Origin: a virus
Virus record (IMG/VR): IMGVR_UViG_3300033156_001123
Span: 1 to 56,883 of that record
Length of the DNA stretch: 56,883 bases
Reading direction: 5' to 3' (one strand)
The notes beneath the pieces were generated by a model. That model had not been told where the DNA came from and ran no database searches. It worked only from the letters and a program-made list of their open reading frames with translations. How positions within the stretch are numbered: position 1 is the stretch's first letter; every line of letters starts with the position of its first letter. The position numbers and the translations under genes were made by a program. Below, one piece after another: positions 31,748-39,546 of the stretch.

Positions 31748-32836
31748 ATTTTCAACACCTCCCTTGTTTTCATACACTTCTTTAACTTTTGCTCCTGGTA
31801 TTGCTCCCTCTAATACGAGATCAATACCTTTCAAATGCATTTCTAATACTCTTTCTCTTTTGTGACCATTGACTTTTTCAGTCATTAAATTACCTTCCGC
31901 CCTTATGGACAGCTCCTGTGAACCGGCTGGTCTGAATTTCAGTAATTCTTGCGCATCCTTACCCAAAGACGTATTATTTAACTCAGCAACAAAAGTAACT
32001 TCTCCATTGTCATTTAAATCTATCTCGACAGGTCTGCCAACAATCCTACTGGGGTCATCACCTGTCGGATGGCCCATCATAATTGTTAATTTTTCAATAT
32101 TCTCTTTAGCCTCTTTAACTGCTGATTCTACTACTTCTCTCGGATAAAATCTACCATTGGCACTTTCTGCATTTGCTTTTAAAGCTACCCCACTGAATCT
32201 GAACGGTTTTTCTTTATCTTCTTCTATCCAGTCCAAACTAATAACATTCTCTGTGATTTCTTGATTCTTGCGAATTGTGCCTTCTGATAACTTTGGAGTT
32301 CTCTTTGGAGGTTTACTTTCTTTAATCAATTCAGCTATTTTATTCAGCTCACTAATATTCATACTTTTCAGTTTAGCTATTGCTTCAGTAGTATTCTGGA
32401 TTGCCAATTCTTTAGAAGCATAATAACCATATTTGGGTGCTAATAGATTCCTAATCTGGGTTAACTTGGTTTGTGTCGCTTTGTCTTTTATTGTCTTAAT
32501 TAATTTATCTAACAGACTGAGTGCTTTCTTAAACTGTTTGTTATATTTACCATAATAACCATAACCATAATAACCATAGCCATACTTGCCATAATCACCA
32601 TATTTTCCATATTTACCATACTTCTTAGTTACTTTTTTAGCTTCATCAGAGCCTCTCATCATATTGCCACATTTTGGGCATTTTATTTGGGTACAAGGAA
32701 TCGATTTGCCCAACCCAATCTTTTTGTGAACAACTTTATAACCACATACTGGACAGACACAATATTTAGCTCCCCCATCTGCTTGAGGGTAACCTCCTAC
32801 ACCTTTACCATAGCCTCTTGCTTCTATAATGCCCAA
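31196..32836 (-). CDS. Prohead protease with zinc-ribbon N-terminus and C-terminal scaffold
   Basis: A 546-residue protein. Residues about 25-60 form a zinc ribbon (CVCPVCGYK ... CPKCGN); 70-98 is a Tyr-Gly-Lys tract; 190-350 is a gp21/XkdF-like prohead protease with GRFYPREVVESAVKEA, IMMGHPTG (catalytic His) and SQELSIRAEG (catalytic Ser); 364-546 is a coiled-coil scaffold. It should process scaffold and capsid during head maturation. TTG start behind AGGAGGTG. Zinc ribbon and YG tract are not part of usual phage proteases. Confidence 0.85.
   Translation of the reverse strand: MGIIEARGYGKGVGGYPQADGGAKYCVCPVCGYKVVHKKIGLGKSIPCTQIKCPKCGNMMRGSDEAKKVTKKYGKYGKYGDYGKYGYGYYGYGYYGKYNKQFKKALSLLDKLIKTIKDKATQTKLTQIRNLLAPKYGYYASKELAIQNTTEAIAKLKSMNISELNKIAELIKESKPPKRTPKLSEGTIRKNQEITENVISLDWIEEDKEKPFRFSGVALKANAESANGRFYPREVVESAVKEAKENIEKLTIMMGHPTGDDPSRIVGRPVEIDLNDNGEVTFVAELNNTSLGKDAQELLKFRPAGSQELSIRAEGNLMTEKVNGHKRERVLEMHLKGIDLVLEGAIPGAKVKEVYENKGGVENMTKEELLQMSEVQDLIEDAKETLAAQVEELSTEVEELSTEKEKLQEEFDKLQEKIKELETKLVAAEQERDKLKAEIEQKKLEEFINKKIEELDVDDKVKELLRKRVVGSNEKEVEESLKAELDYIKELVPLTREKKTLVYGKPPVGATKTTSKTEADILKEGNEKLWNLAENIQRIYDEEDED
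32541..32625 (-). repeat. Tyr-Gly-rich low-complexity repeat in protease N-terminus
   Basis: The DNA repeats a TATGGTNAATATGG-type unit and encodes KYGKYGDYGKYGYGYYGYGY and flanks. It separates the zinc ribbon from the helical/protease part. Such aromatic-glycine tracts are disordered and can self-associate. Small-unit repeats are prone to length change. Confidence 0.8.
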
Positions 32837-32876
32837 AATTTTTCACCTCCTCTTATAATAATTAAAATATGATTTT

Positions 32877-35693
32877 TTATTCATCCTTGAAAAAAGTTTG
32901 ATCCTTAGGTCTTTTGGCTATCCAAATTCGCTTGCCGTCAGCAATTGGAGCATACATGAATAACCATCTACCTGACAAATTTTTGTTCCTTGTGAAATTG
33001 AACTCAAATTCTTTAATATGTTCTTCTTGTTTGTGAGCTTTCCAATCTATGAAATCTATTATTATCATTACTGCATATGACTTACTGAATGCACCCACTT
33101 CTCCTGGCTCAAATATGGCTGGGCTCTTTTTACCAAAATCCAGCCATGACAAAGGTCCTCTAATTACCTCAGCCTCACCTTCACCTTTTCTGGGCTGTTT
33201 CCACATAAACCGTAAGCTGTCTCCAGGTTTATAATCTGCCAACTTATCAAGCCCTTTAATATTGCCAATTAGTATTTCTCCACCTTCCCAATAATTCTTA
33301 CCTGAAGGATGTAATCTTAAGTCTATGTGACAACCCGCTGAAATTAACGATTGCATTATATCTCTAAAAGGTTTAAGACCTTTTCTAACGGCTGCCATGA
33401 TTCTTAATGAATTCCTCATGATTTTCTTCACCCCATCCTCAGTTAAACCCATTATGTGTAGTTGAAGAACCCCATCACCTTTCATTCTTTTAGTAATAGT
33501 AATATTCCCTCTCTCTCCTGCTTCACCTTCCTTTTTTGCTTCAATGATAACAAAACTTTCACTTGATGATATCAATTTACTCTTTTTCAACTCATCTCTC
33601 ACATCAGGGCTAATCTGCAATATACCTGCAGCATAAGCTCTCTTAATTATTTCTTCAGCTGTCTCTGGATTCTTTCTGGCTAATTCTATGTCTCGAACTG
33701 CTGGTACAACTGCACCAATTAGCCAACGACCATCTTTGAATTTTGGTATAATTTCTTGTGCGGTTATGGTCAGTATATCGCCAGGGTTCGCTTTCACAGT
33801 TGTGTTAAAAGTTTTACCCAAAGTCTCCAACTTACCTTTAGACAAATACCCAACAGTATAATTGAACACATTAGTAGTACCTTTAACAGAATTCCTTTTT
33901 ATTACTTGAACCTTGAATTCAACTATTGTTTTAATTTTAGCCCAGGCAGGGGTCTGTCCAGTTAAAGGATATGTAGAATCAGTTACTTTACACACAGCCC
34001 CTTCTGAACCCTCAACTTTACTAACCTTCTGAATATCTTTTATCAAGTCTGCTTTACTGCCAGAAATGTTTTTAGGAGATAGCTTGAAAATTTTAAAGTC
34101 ATACTTAGCAAAAATATTCTCTAATTGCTCTCTACGGACAGTCCAAGGTTCATTGTGTAAATCTTTATCATCATAATACAGACAGTCAAACACATGGCAC
34201 ACTAAAGTTCCTTTTACTCCTGCTGGCGTTTCAAACTTGCGATAAACTTTATCTTTAGTAGTGCCCCAGTAAGCTAAGTCTTTCCTGGCTATAACTTTAC
34301 CACCTGGACCAATAGCTCCCAATTCAGCGTCCAATATAACTGGCTTGTCTATAACTTTCAAGTCCGCTACCAAGTCTGGAAACTGATTGCTTCTATCTCT
34401 TTTAGAATCCTCAAAGTAAATTAAAGTGTTACCATTGTCTTTTTGCAAAACAGTTCTCCAACCGTTGTATTTAATCTCTGTGTCTATTTTCTTACCTCTC
34501 TTCAAATAAGCATCAGCCCACTTATCCACAAAAGTTTTAATATCATAATATTCCTGCATAGTATATCCACTTGAGGTCTTGAGTGGAGTAAAAATCTGGA
34601 GTGGCTTGAGATTTTTACTTTCAAGTACTTCATCTATCCCAGAATTTTTAACACACTTCAATTTGCCAACCAAATACACAGCATCCCACTCAGGATCGTC
34701 ATATTCTTCCAACTTTTCTATTTCAAACTTGGGATATATGAAATGGCTTTTGCGCAAATTGTCTTCACAAAAAAATTGTATAGTAACCGCATTCCACATA
34801 CTCTTGTGGGTAGGATTGCCGAATGCTCCTTGTCCTTTAGTACTGGGAAATTCAAATTCAAAGATGCCTCCAGGTTTCAATACCCTCCAAATCTCTGACA
34901 TAATGAAGAAATGGTTGCTCAGATGTTCAAGTGAATGTTTAGCCAACACATAATCCACAGAATCATTGGGAAATGGTATGCCATGTTCTAAGTTCCAATA
35001 TAAGTCGGGATGCCCAGTAATATCAATATTAACAAAACCAGGTAGCTTATTATCACCACAGCCTAAATTCAGCTTGATAACTTTTTTATTCTCTGTACTT
35101 TTACCCTCATTAACCTTAACAATACCTTTGTCCTTAGCTCTTAACACCAAATCGAACAAAGGCACATAGTCATCATGAGGACCTTCTGGGTTATATACCC
35201 AATGATATTCTTTATTCTGCCTGCCGAGAGTCTTAGCAACCAGCACTTCTAAACTTGGATCTCTGGGTGGTCTTCTGAACAATATGTCTATGTCTTCATA
35301 ATTGTCTTTCTTGACACTGCTACCTATCTGGCACACAAAGTCAGGAATATATACTACATCTTTTTCGTTCTTTAACTTCAAGCTCTCTGTCACATCTGAC
35401 AATTCCTTGCCAATTCTGCTCAATATTTTCTTTAATAGCTCTAAACTACTTTTCTTCATCTTGTCTGGGTGGAAAACTATTATCTTTCTCTTCAGCATTT
35501 CTCTCACTATTTTTTCTGCAAATTCAATCAAATCCTCAATTTTAGCAAATTCAGTCTTCCCACCCTTCTTCATTACACTATACTTAGCACACAATAACCT
35601 CCAATCATCCCTCAATTGGTCATCCCTTACTTTACTCGCATCATAGCCCTTAACTTTAAATTCATTTATTTTTATTTTTATCACCCCTCCCAA
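32877..35693 (-). CDS. Four-part fusion: nucleotidyltransferase, methyltransferase, ATP-dependent ligase, phosphoesterase-like
   Basis: 938 residues. About 115-190: polymerase-beta-type nucleotidyltransferase, GSSVKKDNYEDIDILFR (GS 124-125, D134, D136). About 205-345: class I methyltransferase, LNLGCGDN at 208-215 and HSLEHL. About 365-660: ATP-dependent DNA ligase, K408-YNGW (motif I KxDG has Asn for Asp), HVFDCLYYDD (III), EGAVCK (IV) and WAKIK (V), then an OB-type region. About 780-930: HIDLRLHPSG at 789-798 and YWEGGEI, as in LigD 3'-phosphoesterase domains. It lies between a DNA methyltransferase and the prohead protease. TTG start at 35691-35693 is uncertain (GTG nine bases in is possible). 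Could repair DNA ends inside or on entry from the capsid. Confidence 0.8.
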   Translation of the reverse strand: MGGVIKIKINEFKVKGYDASKVRDDQLRDDWRLLCAKYSVMKKGGKTEFAKIEDLIEFAEKIVREMLKRKIIVFHPDKMKKSSLELLKKILSRIGKELSDVTESLKLKNEKDVVYIPDFVCQIGSSVKKDNYEDIDILFRRPPRDPSLEVLVAKTLGRQNKEYHWVYNPEGPHDDYVPLFDLVLRAKDKGIVKVNEGKSTENKKVIKLNLGCGDNKLPGFVNIDITGHPDLYWNLEHGIPFPNDSVDYVLAKHSLEHLSNHFFIMSEIWRVLKPGGIFEFEFPSTKGQGAFGNPTHKSMWNAVTIQFFCEDNLRKSHFIYPKFEIEKLEEYDDPEWDAVYLVGKLKCVKNSGIDEVLESKNLKPLQIFTPLKTSSGYTMQEYYDIKTFVDKWADAYLKRGKKIDTEIKYNGWRTVLQKDNGNTLIYFEDSKRDRSNQFPDLVADLKVIDKPVILDAELGAIGPGGKVIARKDLAYWGTTKDKVYRKFETPAGVKGTLVCHVFDCLYYDDKDLHNEPWTVRREQLENIFAKYDFKIFKLSPKNISGSKADLIKDIQKVSKVEGSEGAVCKVTDSTYPLTGQTPAWAKIKTIVEFKVQVIKRNSVKGTTNVFNYTVGYLSKGKLETLGKTFNTTVKANPGDILTITAQEIIPKFKDGRWLIGAVVPAVRDIELARKNPETAEEIIKRAYAAGILQISPDVRDELKKSKLISSSESFVIIEAKKEGEAGERGNITITKRMKGDGVLQLHIMGLTEDGVKKIMRNSLRIMAAVRKGLKPFRDIMQSLISAGCHIDLRLHPSGKNYWEGGEILIGNIKGLDKLADYKPGDSLRFMWKQPRKGEGEAEVIRGPLSWLDFGKKSPAIFEPGEVGAFSKSYAVMIIIDFIDWKAHKQEEHIKEFEFNFTRNKNLSGRWLFMYAPIADGKRIWIAKRPKDQTFFKDE

Positions 35694-35823
35694 TAAACAA
35701 TTTTAATTCTTCCAATTCTAAACAGAGCTTCTCCACTAAATCACTAAAAGCCACACTCTCCTTTTTTAACCATTCCTTCAATTCATCAATTTTGTATTCA
35801 ATTTCTTCCCTCAATCTGACCAT
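35662..35823 (-). CDS. Small coiled-coil protein, 53 residues
   Basis: ATG at 35821-35823 within the end of the upstream gene; ends overlapping the start of the fusion protein. Sequence starts MVRLREEIEYKIDELKEWLK, is fully helical in appearance with Leu/Ile heptads, and ends in a KNKNK tail. Overlap at both ends supports a coupled real gene. Its 3' end supplies the GGGAGG near the fusion start. Function unknown. Confidence 0.6.
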   Translation of the reverse strand: MVRLREEIEYKIDELKEWLKKESVAFSDLVEKLCLELEELKLFIGRGDKNKNK

Positions 35824-36020
35824 CTCACTGGTGTGCTTTTCTTTGGTTTCAAGTCATATTCTCTCTCCAATTTGTCAATTACTATATCAGCCACAACTTC
35901 ACCAACTTCATCAATGTTCAAATAGTTGACAGCTCTCACTCTATCTTTCATCAAGCCTCTATAGTCCATCATTGTCTTGACTATTAACTGTTTTACCTCA
36001 TTTTTCTCTTCCTGTGTCAT
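35811..36020 (-). CDS. Small hypothetical protein, 69 residues
   Basis: Starts MTQEEKNEVKQLIVKTMMDY after TTAAGGAGG. Predicted mostly helical with a basic C-terminal tail (DLKPKKSTPVRWSD). No family recognised. Lies between the DNA methyltransferase and the 53-residue coil gene, all in one tight run. Confidence 0.6.
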   Translation of the reverse strand: MTQEEKNEVKQLIVKTMMDYRGLMKDRVRAVNYLNIDEVGEVVADIVIDKLEREYDLKPKKSTPVRWSD

Positions 36021-36030
36021 TTTAACCTCC

Positions 36031-37371
36031 TTAAAAAAGAAACTTAAGTTGCCTCAATTCGTTTCTTATCCTCCTCCTCGCCATTTCACAGTATTTGGGG
36101 GATATATCTATGCCTATGAATCTTCTCCCAAGCTGGAGGGCAATAAGAGCAGTAGTACCAGACCCAATAAAGGGGTCTAATACTATACCGCTTTCCCATT
36201 CAGCATTGCAACCGCAATCTGTCCAGCCTTCTGTTTTAGTTATATTTCTCATAGCTGGCTTACCTGGCGTTCCCAAAACTCTTGCTTTTCTATCTACTCC
36301 CCAACTTACTCGCTCTTTCCCAATTACTTTCCCTATTCTCACCCTTGCCTTCCCACATTTCTTACAAATCCATTGAGGGCACCCTGCTTTTATCATTGGC
36401 TCAACCAGTTTTTCAGGAAAAGTAGCAAAGTGGGCTTCGGGAAAGGGTTGAGTAGGGATTTGCCAAACATCGCCTGGATTTTTGCCGAGAGGATGGAGTA
36501 GATTAGGATAATTGGGATTATTATAAGTTCTACATTCTTGAGAAAATCCAAATTTTTTCCCATCTCCTTTTCCTTTACCTCCGCTTTTTGAATGTTTATA
36601 TTTTACTCTTTCAATGCTACTTTCTTTTTGTGGTATCCTTATCGCATCTAAATCGAACCAATATTTCCTTTTCTTTGTGAGCATAAATACTGGCTCATAC
36701 TTGTTAGCCATTCTATCTTTCACGGAAGAGGGCATCCCATTGGGCTTATTCCAAATTATAATATTGCGGAGTATCCAACCTTGTTCATCAATCATACGGA
36801 GGATTAAGCGATAGTTCTGGAGACATATACATTTTGGAGTTAATTTTAACTGAGGATTGGGTTTATCAGAATAGAGATTAGGATTGGATAAACTTACCTC
36901 ATTATTGTTCCTATAGTCTCCTTTACCACAGCCAGAGCCTCCATAACAATCTCCATGGTTCCAAAACATTACCCCAGTGGGCTTTAAAATTCTTTTTAAT
37001 TCAGCGGTAATTTGTAATAAATGCTCAATATACATATCAAGAGTGGGTTCTAATCCCAATTGTCCATACCAAGCTCCACATTTTTGGCATAATAACCCTC
37101 CGGGAAGATGAGCAGAAGGTATACTTTCTTTCCAATTTCCATCATTTGTTCCTCTTAGTTTTTTACCTGCTGTGTTAACCCACTTATGCTTGCACTCAGG
37201 GTCTCCTCCCCACATAGTTTTTGTTTCTTCTCCGTAATCTCGGAGGCCCCAGTAGGGAGGAGAGGTAATAATAGTATCCACACACTCATCAGGCATTTCT
37301 TTCAAAACATCAAGAACATGCCCACAGATAATCTGATTCACAAAATCAGAAGGCCAAATTAACTTTTGCAT
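36031..37371 (-). CDS. DNA methyltransferase, beta class, probable N4-cytosine
   Basis: A 446-residue enzyme with the catalytic motif first: DTIITSPPYWGLRDYG (TSPPYWGLRDY is typical of N4-cytosine enzymes) and SAM-binding VLDPFIGSGTTALIALQLGRR near the C-terminus, an order of beta-class enzymes. Between are two Cys-rich zinc-like parts (CQKCGAW, and CPQWICKKCG with a later CGC). GAGGAG ribosome site. No restriction endonuclease partner is seen, so protection of phage DNA against host restriction is the likely role. Confidence 0.88.
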   Translation of the reverse strand: MQKLIWPSDFVNQIICGHVLDVLKEMPDECVDTIITSPPYWGLRDYGEETKTMWGGDPECKHKWVNTAGKKLRGTNDGNWKESIPSAHLPGGLLCQKCGAWYGQLGLEPTLDMYIEHLLQITAELKRILKPTGVMFWNHGDCYGGSGCGKGDYRNNNEVSLSNPNLYSDKPNPQLKLTPKCICLQNYRLILRMIDEQGWILRNIIIWNKPNGMPSSVKDRMANKYEPVFMLTKKRKYWFDLDAIRIPQKESSIERVKYKHSKSGGKGKGDGKKFGFSQECRTYNNPNYPNLLHPLGKNPGDVWQIPTQPFPEAHFATFPEKLVEPMIKAGCPQWICKKCGKARVRIGKVIGKERVSWGVDRKARVLGTPGKPAMRNITKTEGWTDCGCNAEWESGIVLDPFIGSGTTALIALQLGRRFIGIDISPKYCEMARRRIRNELRQLKFLF

Positions 37372-37992
37372 TTTCTCCTCAAGAAAGTTATTTTTTGCAC
37401 TTGTTTCACCCTCTTCTTCAACTTGAAAATATTTTTTACCACTAAAAAATTGCAGCGGGAAATCAATTTTTGGTCAATTTTCTATCGTATTTCAAACATT
37501 CAAATTTGTCAAATGGTGTCAGGGATGGCAGGTTGGGGCTTTAGTGAAATACTGAAAAATAAAAATTTATGTGTAACTCCCCAACCTCCCAACCAGCCAT
37601 CCAGCGAATCAATTAGGGTTTCAAAAATCCAGCCATCATGAAAAATTATTCACCAGCTACTGGACAGCCAGCAAATAAATATGATACTAATCGTCCTTTG
37701 CAATTTTCTTCCCTATTTTCCAGCAAGCTCCCAATATTGCGAAGACTATTACACTTTCCATTTTATTCTCTCTCTCTTGAAACTTTTCTGCAAATTTCTC
37801 TTTATTTTTTAAACTGCAAAAGAAGTTTTCACAGATAGATATTACATTTGAACATTTTCACAGAATTTACTCTCGGAGATCCTCAAAAATCGGATTACCA
37901 CATCCAGATCGTGTCAAATAGCGAATTTGAAAAAATTGATGTTTTTTCTATTTATGAAAACAATGAATTTTTGTTCAAAGTCAATAGCCAAG
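37372..37992. other. Largest non-coding stretch (about 620 bases)
   Basis: No minus-strand frame here has a start, ribosome site and normal codon content. Two plus-strand frames (37366-37641 and 37638-37838) lack ribosome sites and look random. The stretch holds a long imperfect inverted repeat (37523-37602), one copy of CATCCAGCGA (37599-37608), and a minus-strand TTGACA (37912-37917) without a good -10 partner. It directly precedes the methyltransferase and head genes, so it could hold a promoter or regulatory RNA for that block. Confidence 0.6.
37523..37602. repeat. Long imperfect inverted repeat
   Basis: GGATGGCAGGTTGGGG (37523-37538) is answered by CCCCAACCT (37579-37587) and GCCATCC (37596-37602), which pair all 16 bases, leaving an eight-base CCCAACCA bulge and a 40-base AT-rich loop. 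The bulge itself could pair with GGTTGGG in a second register. No T run follows, so it is not a simple terminator. Confidence 0.8.
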
Positions 37993-38352
37993 CTATTCAT
38001 CCACATTTCTCAAGTCCTTCACATCCATAATGATATCATTTTTCTTAATTACAACTGGCGCTCTCATTCTCTTCAATCCATCATTCCAATATTTCTTAAT
38101 TTCACTCCAAGGAATAGCAAATCTGCAATTCTGTGTCACCCTGCGAGAATGCAGAGACGTGGGAGATTTAGCAAATTGAAACAATAACTTAGATCCTTCT
38201 CTATATACATTCACATATTTATATTGTGCAAAGTTATATATCTTTTCTCTAACATAAACTGGCAAGTAAACTTCAAGTCTACGACCAATTCTACAAAAAG
38301 TGATTAATTCCTCACTTATACTCACTTTCTTTTTTACTAATTGCCAGGTCAT
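37993..38352 (-). CDS. Hypothetical protein, possible DNA-binding
   Basis: 119 residues from the ATG at 38350-38352, with GGGAG eight bases upstream; a GTG 15 bases earlier is also in frame. The sequence is basic, with CRIGRRLEVYLPVYVREKIY and VNVYREGSKLLFQF, a short beta pattern slightly like AbrB or archaeal-type small DNA-binding proteins, but I do not recognise a family. It stands alone between two non-coding stretches that share a repeated motif, so a regulatory role is conceivable. Confidence 0.55.
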   Translation of the reverse strand: MTWQLVKKKVSISEELITFCRIGRRLEVYLPVYVREKIYNFAQYKYVNVYREGSKLLFQFAKSPTSLHSRRVTQNCRFAIPWSEIKKYWNDGLKRMRAPVVIKKNDIIMDVKDLRNVDE

Positions 38353-38602
38353 TTTTATTTCTCCCACAATCTCCTTTTTTATTTATCAACATTTCCAAGA
38401 CATCCAGCGATTGCCAAGATGCCCATAGGATCACAATTTGAGCGAGCGATGGGCTATATTCCACCCCTGACATCCAGCGAATCATGCCCAAATTTCACAT
38501 TATCCAAAAAGTGATACAGTAAAACTGAAGTAAAATTGCAATTGATGAAAATTGATATTTTATTGTATATTCTTTTCCTATATAATTGATGATATTTTCC
38601 TT
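38353..38602. other. Non-coding stretch with direct repeats
   Basis: About 250 bases without a convincing gene. On the minus strand GGGCAT-GATT-CGCTGGATGTC is followed about 70 bases later by GGGCAT-CTTGGCAAT-CGCTGGATGTC. A 52-codon minus frame starting MIRWMSGVEYSPSL crosses both and runs into the next gene, but it has no ribosome site and its codon content is poor. The upstream half is very AT rich. Confidence 0.5.
38398..38487 (-). repeat. Paired direct repeats with CGCTGGATGTC core
   Basis: GACATCCAGCGA occurs at 38399-38410 and 38469-38480, each followed at slightly different spacing by ATGCCC. A third CATCCAGCGA lies at 37599-37608, again outside genes. The three copies lie in two non-coding stretches on either side of the gene at 37993-38352. 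Confidence 0.75.
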
Positions 38603-38905
38603 TCATTTCTTCATAAATTTCTCAGTTTTTTCAGCATTTTTTTCAGCTAATTCTTCAACTGTTATTTCGTCTATTTCATCTATTATCACATCACCTTTAA
38701 TATTTTCACCGATCCAGCCAAGAAAAGTAAAATCCTTTGACTTCAATATGAGATTTATCAGCTAAAGCTAAGAAGCACTCTAAACACAAAATTTTATCTG
38801 TATTTGGATAAATTACTTTACTCCAAAGTGAATCTTTAACTGATAAGCGATTCTCTGGATCCTACCACATTGATCACATATTTCATACTTCCATTTTTCT
38901 TTCAT
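38603..38905 (-). pseudogene. Frameshifted small zinc-finger protein
   Basis: Three consecutive frames encode parts of one recognisable small phage protein: MKEKWKYEICDQCGRIQRIA, then KDSLWSKVIYPNTDKILCLE and CFLALADKSHIEVKGFYF, then LGWIGENIKGDVIIDEIDE and an acidic end to the TGA at 38603-38605. CxxC ... CLECF forms a zinc finger. Adding one A at 38834-38836 and removing one T-equivalent at 38723-38726 (both homopolymers) restores a single frame of about 100 residues. ATG at 38903-38905 with GAAGGA upstream. Confidence 0.75.
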
Positions 38906-38951
38906 TTCTTTTTCCTTCTTTTTTCATAACTTCAGAATTCAAAATAAACAA

Positions 38952-39392
38952 TTAATCTAAGAAAAACCTCCTGCTAAACTTTTGTTCACCGAACTCCCAT
39001 ACTATCCAAAAAGAAGAAGAACTCTTCACAAAGTCCACTGAAAACAATTGACTCAATGTGACTGTGCTTTTCTTATCAATTTTATAATTCAGCCAATGAG
39101 GCCATTGCACACTATAAATTGTAGAATTGTTATTGATATCCTTAATTTTAAAAGTGACATTCTGTTGCCAATCTTTATTAACAGTATTTTTGACTACAAT
39201 GATCGAGCTGATAGTATCTTCTTTAAACCAATAACAATAAAACTTTTCAACCGTTAATTGTGGTAAATTCTTATCAATCTTTTTTTCACCTCCAAAAAAT
39301 ACCAGCAAAACAATACACATCACACCAATAGCCACCAAAACCAATATATTAGACAATTCATAATCTACAAAAATATCTTTTAAATTTTTCAT
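38952..39392 (-). CDS. Membrane-anchored extracytoplasmic protein
   Basis: A 146-residue protein with one N-terminal membrane segment (ILVLVAIGVMCIVLLVFF) and a beta-rich outer domain of about 100 residues (VEKFYCYWFKEDTISSIIVV, VTFKIKDINNNSTIYSVQW). There is no cut site, so it should stay anchored. It lies below the MuF gene. It might act in lysis, superinfection exclusion or surface modification; no family recognised. Confidence 0.65.
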   Translation of the reverse strand: MKNLKDIFVDYELSNILVLVAIGVMCIVLLVFFGGEKKIDKNLPQLTVEKFYCYWFKEDTISSIIVVKNTVNKDWQQNVTFKIKDINNNSTIYSVQWPHWLNYKIDKKSTVTLSQLFSVDFVKSSSSFWIVWEFGEQKFSRRFFLD

Positions 39393-39406
39393 GATGATAC
39401 TCCAAT

Positions 39407-39544
39407 TTATTTTTGTGTTTTTTTCTTTTTTAGCTTATCAATTTCTTGCTGAAGTCTCTTTTTAAATTCTTCTGGAGATAACTCATATGCGTCATAGCCA
39501 ATGCCAGCTTCCGTATCGTCAATTATAATTTTCTTATTGTTCAT
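39407..39544 (-). CDS. Small hypothetical protein, 45 residues
   Basis: ATG at 39542-39544, two bases after the MuF gene. Sequence starts MNNKKIIIDDTEAGIGYDAY and continues with a Lys-rich helix (ELSPEEFKKRLQQEIDKLKK). Start placement, gap size and codon content fit a real gene. Function unknown. Confidence 0.55.
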   Translation of the reverse strand: MNNKKIIIDDTEAGIGYDAYELSPEEFKKRLQQEIDKLKKKKTQK

Positions 39545-39546
39545 AA

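Noticed and set aside
37366-37838. Two plus-strand open frames in the non-coding region
   Set aside because: No ribosome sites, unlikely composition, and opposite to every other gene.
37912-37917. Perfect TTGACA as a promoter
   Set aside because: No acceptable -10 hexamer at 16-18 bases; kept only as a remark.
38364-38495. 52-codon minus frame MIRWMSGVEYSPSL across the direct repeats
   Set aside because: No ribosome site, runs out of frame through the next gene and has a poor codon pattern.
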